A stretch of 34,958 bases of DNA from Coriobacteriaceae bacterium. Its GTDB lineage: Bacteria; Actinomycetota; Coriobacteriia; Coriobacteriales; Coriobacteriaceae. The translations under genes and the position numbers were made by a program. The stretch lies in contig CABIZD010000019.1 in assembly GCA_902363125.1 (NCBI GenBank), positions 1-34,958 on the forward strand. Reading direction: 5' to 3'. Of the stretch, positions 32,588-34,958 are shown one piece after another. The notes under the pieces are model-generated. The model was not told the origin of the DNA, searched no databases, and saw nothing but the letters and a program-made list of their open reading frames with translations. Every line of letters begins with the position of its first letter. Positions within the stretch are counted from its first letter, which is position 1.

Positions 32588-34204
32588 TTAGTCATCCGAC
32601 CCTTCGTCCATGATTCCCAGATCTTCGAGCGCATCCTTTGCCGCCAGCTCCATGGCAGGACCAATCAAGTCGATAAGATCGGTCGCGATAACGCTCTTCT
32701 CACCATACTCCGTCGCCGCGGCAAAACCGGCGTAGCTGTGAAGTGCGACGGCGTACGAATACAGCAACTCCCAACGATCCATCTCGTCGCGCATGGTGGC
32801 AAGCGTGCCGGCCAAAATACCCGCGAGAACATCACCCGAACCGGCAGTTGCCAGAGAAGCCGGACCCGAAAGTGGCAGCAGCACACGCTCAACGCCACAG
32901 ATAGCCGTCGTCGGCCCCTTGGCAATGACCACCAGATTGTCGGAGCCTGCAGCCCAGACAACCTTCTGCGCGGCTGCAATCGCGGTACCAAGGTCGTTCA
33001 CCTCGTCACCGGCAACCAGACGCGAAAGCTCACGATAGTGCGGCGTCATAACCAACGGCTGCTCGCGACGATACATCTCGGGATTACTATCAATACCGTC
33101 AATGGCAATCTTAGCAAGGCAGTTGAGTGCATCGGCGTCCAAAATAAGCGGCACATCAAGCTCGAGCAAGCCCGAAACCACCTGCATAGCGCCGGCAGAT
33201 GTCGTCATACCGGGACCGCACAGTACACAGCTGTACTTCTTTGCAATCTCGCACACCGTCATGCGCGCAGCGGCGCCAAAGGAGCCGCGGGAATCAGACG
33301 GAATAGCAAAGACGGGAATCGAAGGAAGTGCCATGCGAATAAGATTGGCGCAGGCGTCAGGAGCCGCGACTGCCACGTAACCAGCACCCGCGCGAGCTGC
33401 AGACTTGGCCGCCATAATGGCAGCACCAGGATATTGCGCAGATCCGGCGACAATAAGCACAGAGCCACGGGAATACTTATCGATATTCGTAGGTAGTGGA
33501 GCAAAGTAATCAACTAAGTCACCGGGCTCGACAATCTCGGCGGCGTGGTCGACATCATCGATGACCTCGTCAAGACGGTCGTAAAGATTGCCGCAGATCA
33601 AATCGCCAGCATACTCAGGGCCATCAGCGCTATACAGACCAATCTTGGGCGCAATCATCGTCACCGTATGCTCGGCACGAATGCAGTCGTCATCAACAAC
33701 GCCCGTCTCGGCATTCAGGCCCGAGGGGACATCAATGGATACGACACAATCGGCGCATTCATTGACCGTAGGAATCCAGATGGAGAACGGCGCACGCAGA
33801 TTCCCGTGGAAACCGGTACCAAAAATGGCATCGACAACAACATCGGCCTTATCGATCAAAACCTCGAGTTCGTCACGCGAGGGGCCGACGCAAACGTGCA
33901 CATCGCGGCCGGCAGTACGACGAGCAACATGACGTGCCAGAGCAGCAGGAATCTCATCCGGCTCAACCGGAGAAACGATATCGACGTCCACACCCTTATG
34001 GCTCAGAATATCGGCGGCAACCCAACCGTCGCCGCCATTATTACCAAAACCGACCAGAACGAGAACCCGATCGGGATTGAGCTTCAAGACCTCGTTGGCG
34101 GCAAACTCACCCGCTAGCTCCATAAGCTCGGCCTTCGAAGTCCCTTCGCGTTCGATGATATCCTCGAGACGAACGACTTCTTCGGTACTCAAAACCGGTT
34201 TCAT
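32588..34204 (-). CDS. nnr: Bifunctional NAD(P)H-hydrate epimerase/dehydratase
   Basis: This enzyme repairs hydrated NADH and NADPH. The 538-residue protein has an N-terminal epimerase domain (about 1-220, with VLVGFGNNGGDGWVAADIL and IDVPSGLNAETG) and a C-terminal ADP-dependent dehydratase of ribokinase-like fold (about 235-530, with SRGSVLIVAGSAQYPGAAIM, LILDADALNCL, MTPHYRELSRL and GPASLATAGSGDVLAGILAG). The ATG follows immediately after the acpS stop, and the AGGAG site lies within the end of acpS, so the two are coupled. Confidence 0.96.
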   Translation of the reverse strand: MKPVLSTEEVVRLEDIIEREGTSKAELMELAGEFAANEVLKLNPDRVLVLVGFGNNGGDGWVAADILSHKGVDVDIVSPVEPDEIPAALARHVARRTAGRDVHVCVGPSRDELEVLIDKADVVVDAIFGTGFHGNLRAPFSIWIPTVNECADCVVSIDVPSGLNAETGVVDDDCIRAEHTVTMIAPKIGLYSADGPEYAGDLICGNLYDRLDEVIDDVDHAAEIVEPGDLVDYFAPLPTNIDKYSRGSVLIVAGSAQYPGAAIMAAKSAARAGAGYVAVAAPDACANLIRMALPSIPVFAIPSDSRGSFGAAARMTVCEIAKKYSCVLCGPGMTTSAGAMQVVSGLLELDVPLILDADALNCLAKIAIDGIDSNPEMYRREQPLVMTPHYRELSRLVAGDEVNDLGTAIAAAQKVVWAAGSDNLVVIAKGPTTAICGVERVLLPLSGPASLATAGSGDVLAGILAGTLATMRDEMDRWELLYSYAVALHSYAGFAAATEYGEKSVIATDLIDLIGPAMELAAKDALEDLGIMDEGSDD

Positions 34205-34744
34205 CTATGCTCCTAGCGTATCTTGCGAAGCATCGCCCAGATGCTCCGTCAATGCTGAATTCTGCAGCTGCTCAAGCTCATCTAAAACAGAGCGAGCCTC
34301 TTTAAATGTCTGCGCAACGCGTTCCTTGGTGCTCACCTTTTCTTCCTTAGGCTTAGGTCGAGCATCTTCGGTAATCGCGATGGCATTCGCAACGGCTAAG
34401 TCCCCTGTAAGCGTAATGGAAAGAGCGACCTCAACAACACCCAGCTCTTGAGCGATCTCGAGTGCACGGCCCGAAAGCAGCGCCTTCGGTTTGCCGAGTT
34501 TATCACGCGTTACCGAAACATCCTTGCGACCCACGCCTTGACTAAAACCCGTGCCAAGAGCTTTAAGCACCGCCTCGCGCGAAGCAAAGCGGCTCGCATA
34601 GTGAGCAGCGGGACGCGATGATGCATCGCAATAAGCACGCTCTTCTTCGGTAAACACACGCCGAGCAAACGACGGCGTCTTTTCAAGAATTGATTTCATG
34701 CGGGAAATCTCGACGATATCAACGCCGATACCAGCTTCAGCCAT
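34205..34744 (-). CDS. acpS: Holo-[acyl-carrier-protein] synthase with C-terminal extension
   Basis: AcpS transfers phosphopantetheine from coenzyme A to acyl carrier protein. The 179-residue protein has IGVDIVEISRMKSIL at the N-terminus (catalytic Asp) and FASREAVLKALGTG (catalytic Glu). The core ends near residue 130 at AVANAIAITED; the remaining about 50 residues are a charged, probably helical tail not typical of the family (about 120-130 residues). ATG 34744 is chosen because GGAGG lies five bases upstream; an ATG 12 bases earlier overlaps that site. First gene of the six-gene operon. Confidence 0.93.
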   Translation of the reverse strand: MAEAGIGVDIVEISRMKSILEKTPSFARRVFTEEERAYCDASSRPAAHYASRFASREAVLKALGTGFSQGVGRKDVSVTRDKLGKPKALLSGRALEIAQELGVVEVALSITLTGDLAVANAIAITEDARPKPKEEKVSTKERVAQTFKEARSVLDELEQLQNSALTEHLGDASQDTLGA

Positions 34745-34773
34745 GTTCACCTCCATATCGCACAGACTAAGTT

Positions 34774-34803
34774 ATTGTAGCCCGTTCACAGAAGATGCGA
34801 CAA
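34774..34803 (-). promoter_or_regulatory. Promoter of the acpS-nnr-alr-udg-tsaE-tsaB/rimI/tsaD operon
   Basis: On the minus strand TTGTCG (34803-34798), an 18-bp spacer and TACAAT (34779-34774) match the housekeeping consensus well, about 30 bases before the acpS start. Confidence 0.7.
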
Positions 34804-34853
34804 ACGAGGGTTATAAAACACAGCTACTATGTGAGACACAATCCCGTAAACGC

Positions 34854-34883
34854 AAAAAAGGGGGAGGCCGCGAGGCCTCCCCC
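34854..34883 (-). terminator. Strong terminator of an unseen or partial minus-strand unit at the right edge
   Basis: A perfect 10-bp stem, GGGGGAGGCC with GGCCTCCCCC, a four-base loop and six T on the minus strand. Confidence 0.9.
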
Positions 34884-34958
34884 TTCCAAGTTCGATGACG
34901 GCTCGGTGCCGTCCACCGGTCAGCGGCGCCCTGGCCTCCCACGGGCTGACCCCGCAGT
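34884..34958 (-). other. 3' end of an unidentified gene or structured RNA
   Basis: On the minus strand two hairpins precede the terminator: GGTCAGC with GCTGACC (34951-34945, 34924-34918) and GACGGC-ACCGA-GCCGTC (34913-34897). One frame ends at a TGA inside the first hairpin with a basic tail (GRPGRR), so a protein C-terminus is possible; a structured RNA is the alternative. The window edge prevents a decision. Confidence 0.35.

Overview
The window reads as high-GC chromosomal DNA of a Coriobacteriia gut bacterium, most likely Collinsella or a close relative. That assignment is inferred from protein resemblance, GC-rich codon use and the gene repertoire; no database was searched. Genes lie in short operons on both strands. 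No phage, IS transposase or cas gene was seen.

Layout. 1-2379: start of a SIS-like sugar isomerase gene, two overlapping GntR/UTRA regulators and a small hypothetical gene, all on the minus strand. 2504-5011: a 28-bp perfect palindrome, a LacI-type regulator, murB, and the first of four long-hairpin repeats. 5031-7564: a secreted cell-wall hydrolase and galE. 7670-20216: an alpha-glucan block with malQ, glycogen/maltodextrin phosphorylase, a MalEFG-type ABC importer with its ATPase, a TreR-like repressor, and a maltose-type PTS EIICB fused to a HAD phosphatase. 20330-22512: polyprenyl diphosphate synthase, a peptidoglycan-binding-domain protein and tRNA-Gln. 22850-25030: a lone JetD-like Toprim protein. 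25214-27373: cstA behind a long leader. 27471-27905: two more long-hairpin repeats. 27921-34803: an operon acpS-nnr-alr-udg-tsaE-tsaB/rimI/tsaD. The right edge holds a terminator and the end of an unidentified gene or RNA.

How it works together. The alpha-glucan block forms a coherent pathway. The ABC system would import maltodextrins, the PTS protein would import and phosphorylate a disaccharide that its own HAD domain could dephosphorylate, and MalQ and the phosphorylase would turn glucans into glucose and glucose-1-phosphate. Five near-identical TreR-like operator sites (consensus about TTGTTTAAACAA) lie before malQ, before the binding-protein gene (two sites), before the regulator and before the PTS gene, so one repressor probably controls them.

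Most noteworthy: (1) four dispersed elements with a conserved 69-70 nt core between long perfect inverted arms whose sequence differs at every locus; (2) a six-arm alternating inverted-repeat array with a 40-bp period between two terminators at 11788-12003; (3) a cstA leader encoding a 22-codon peptide ending in an Ile/Val run, with a chain of mutually exclusive stems ending in a terminator; (4) the PTS-HAD fusion; (5) the solitary JetD-like protein.
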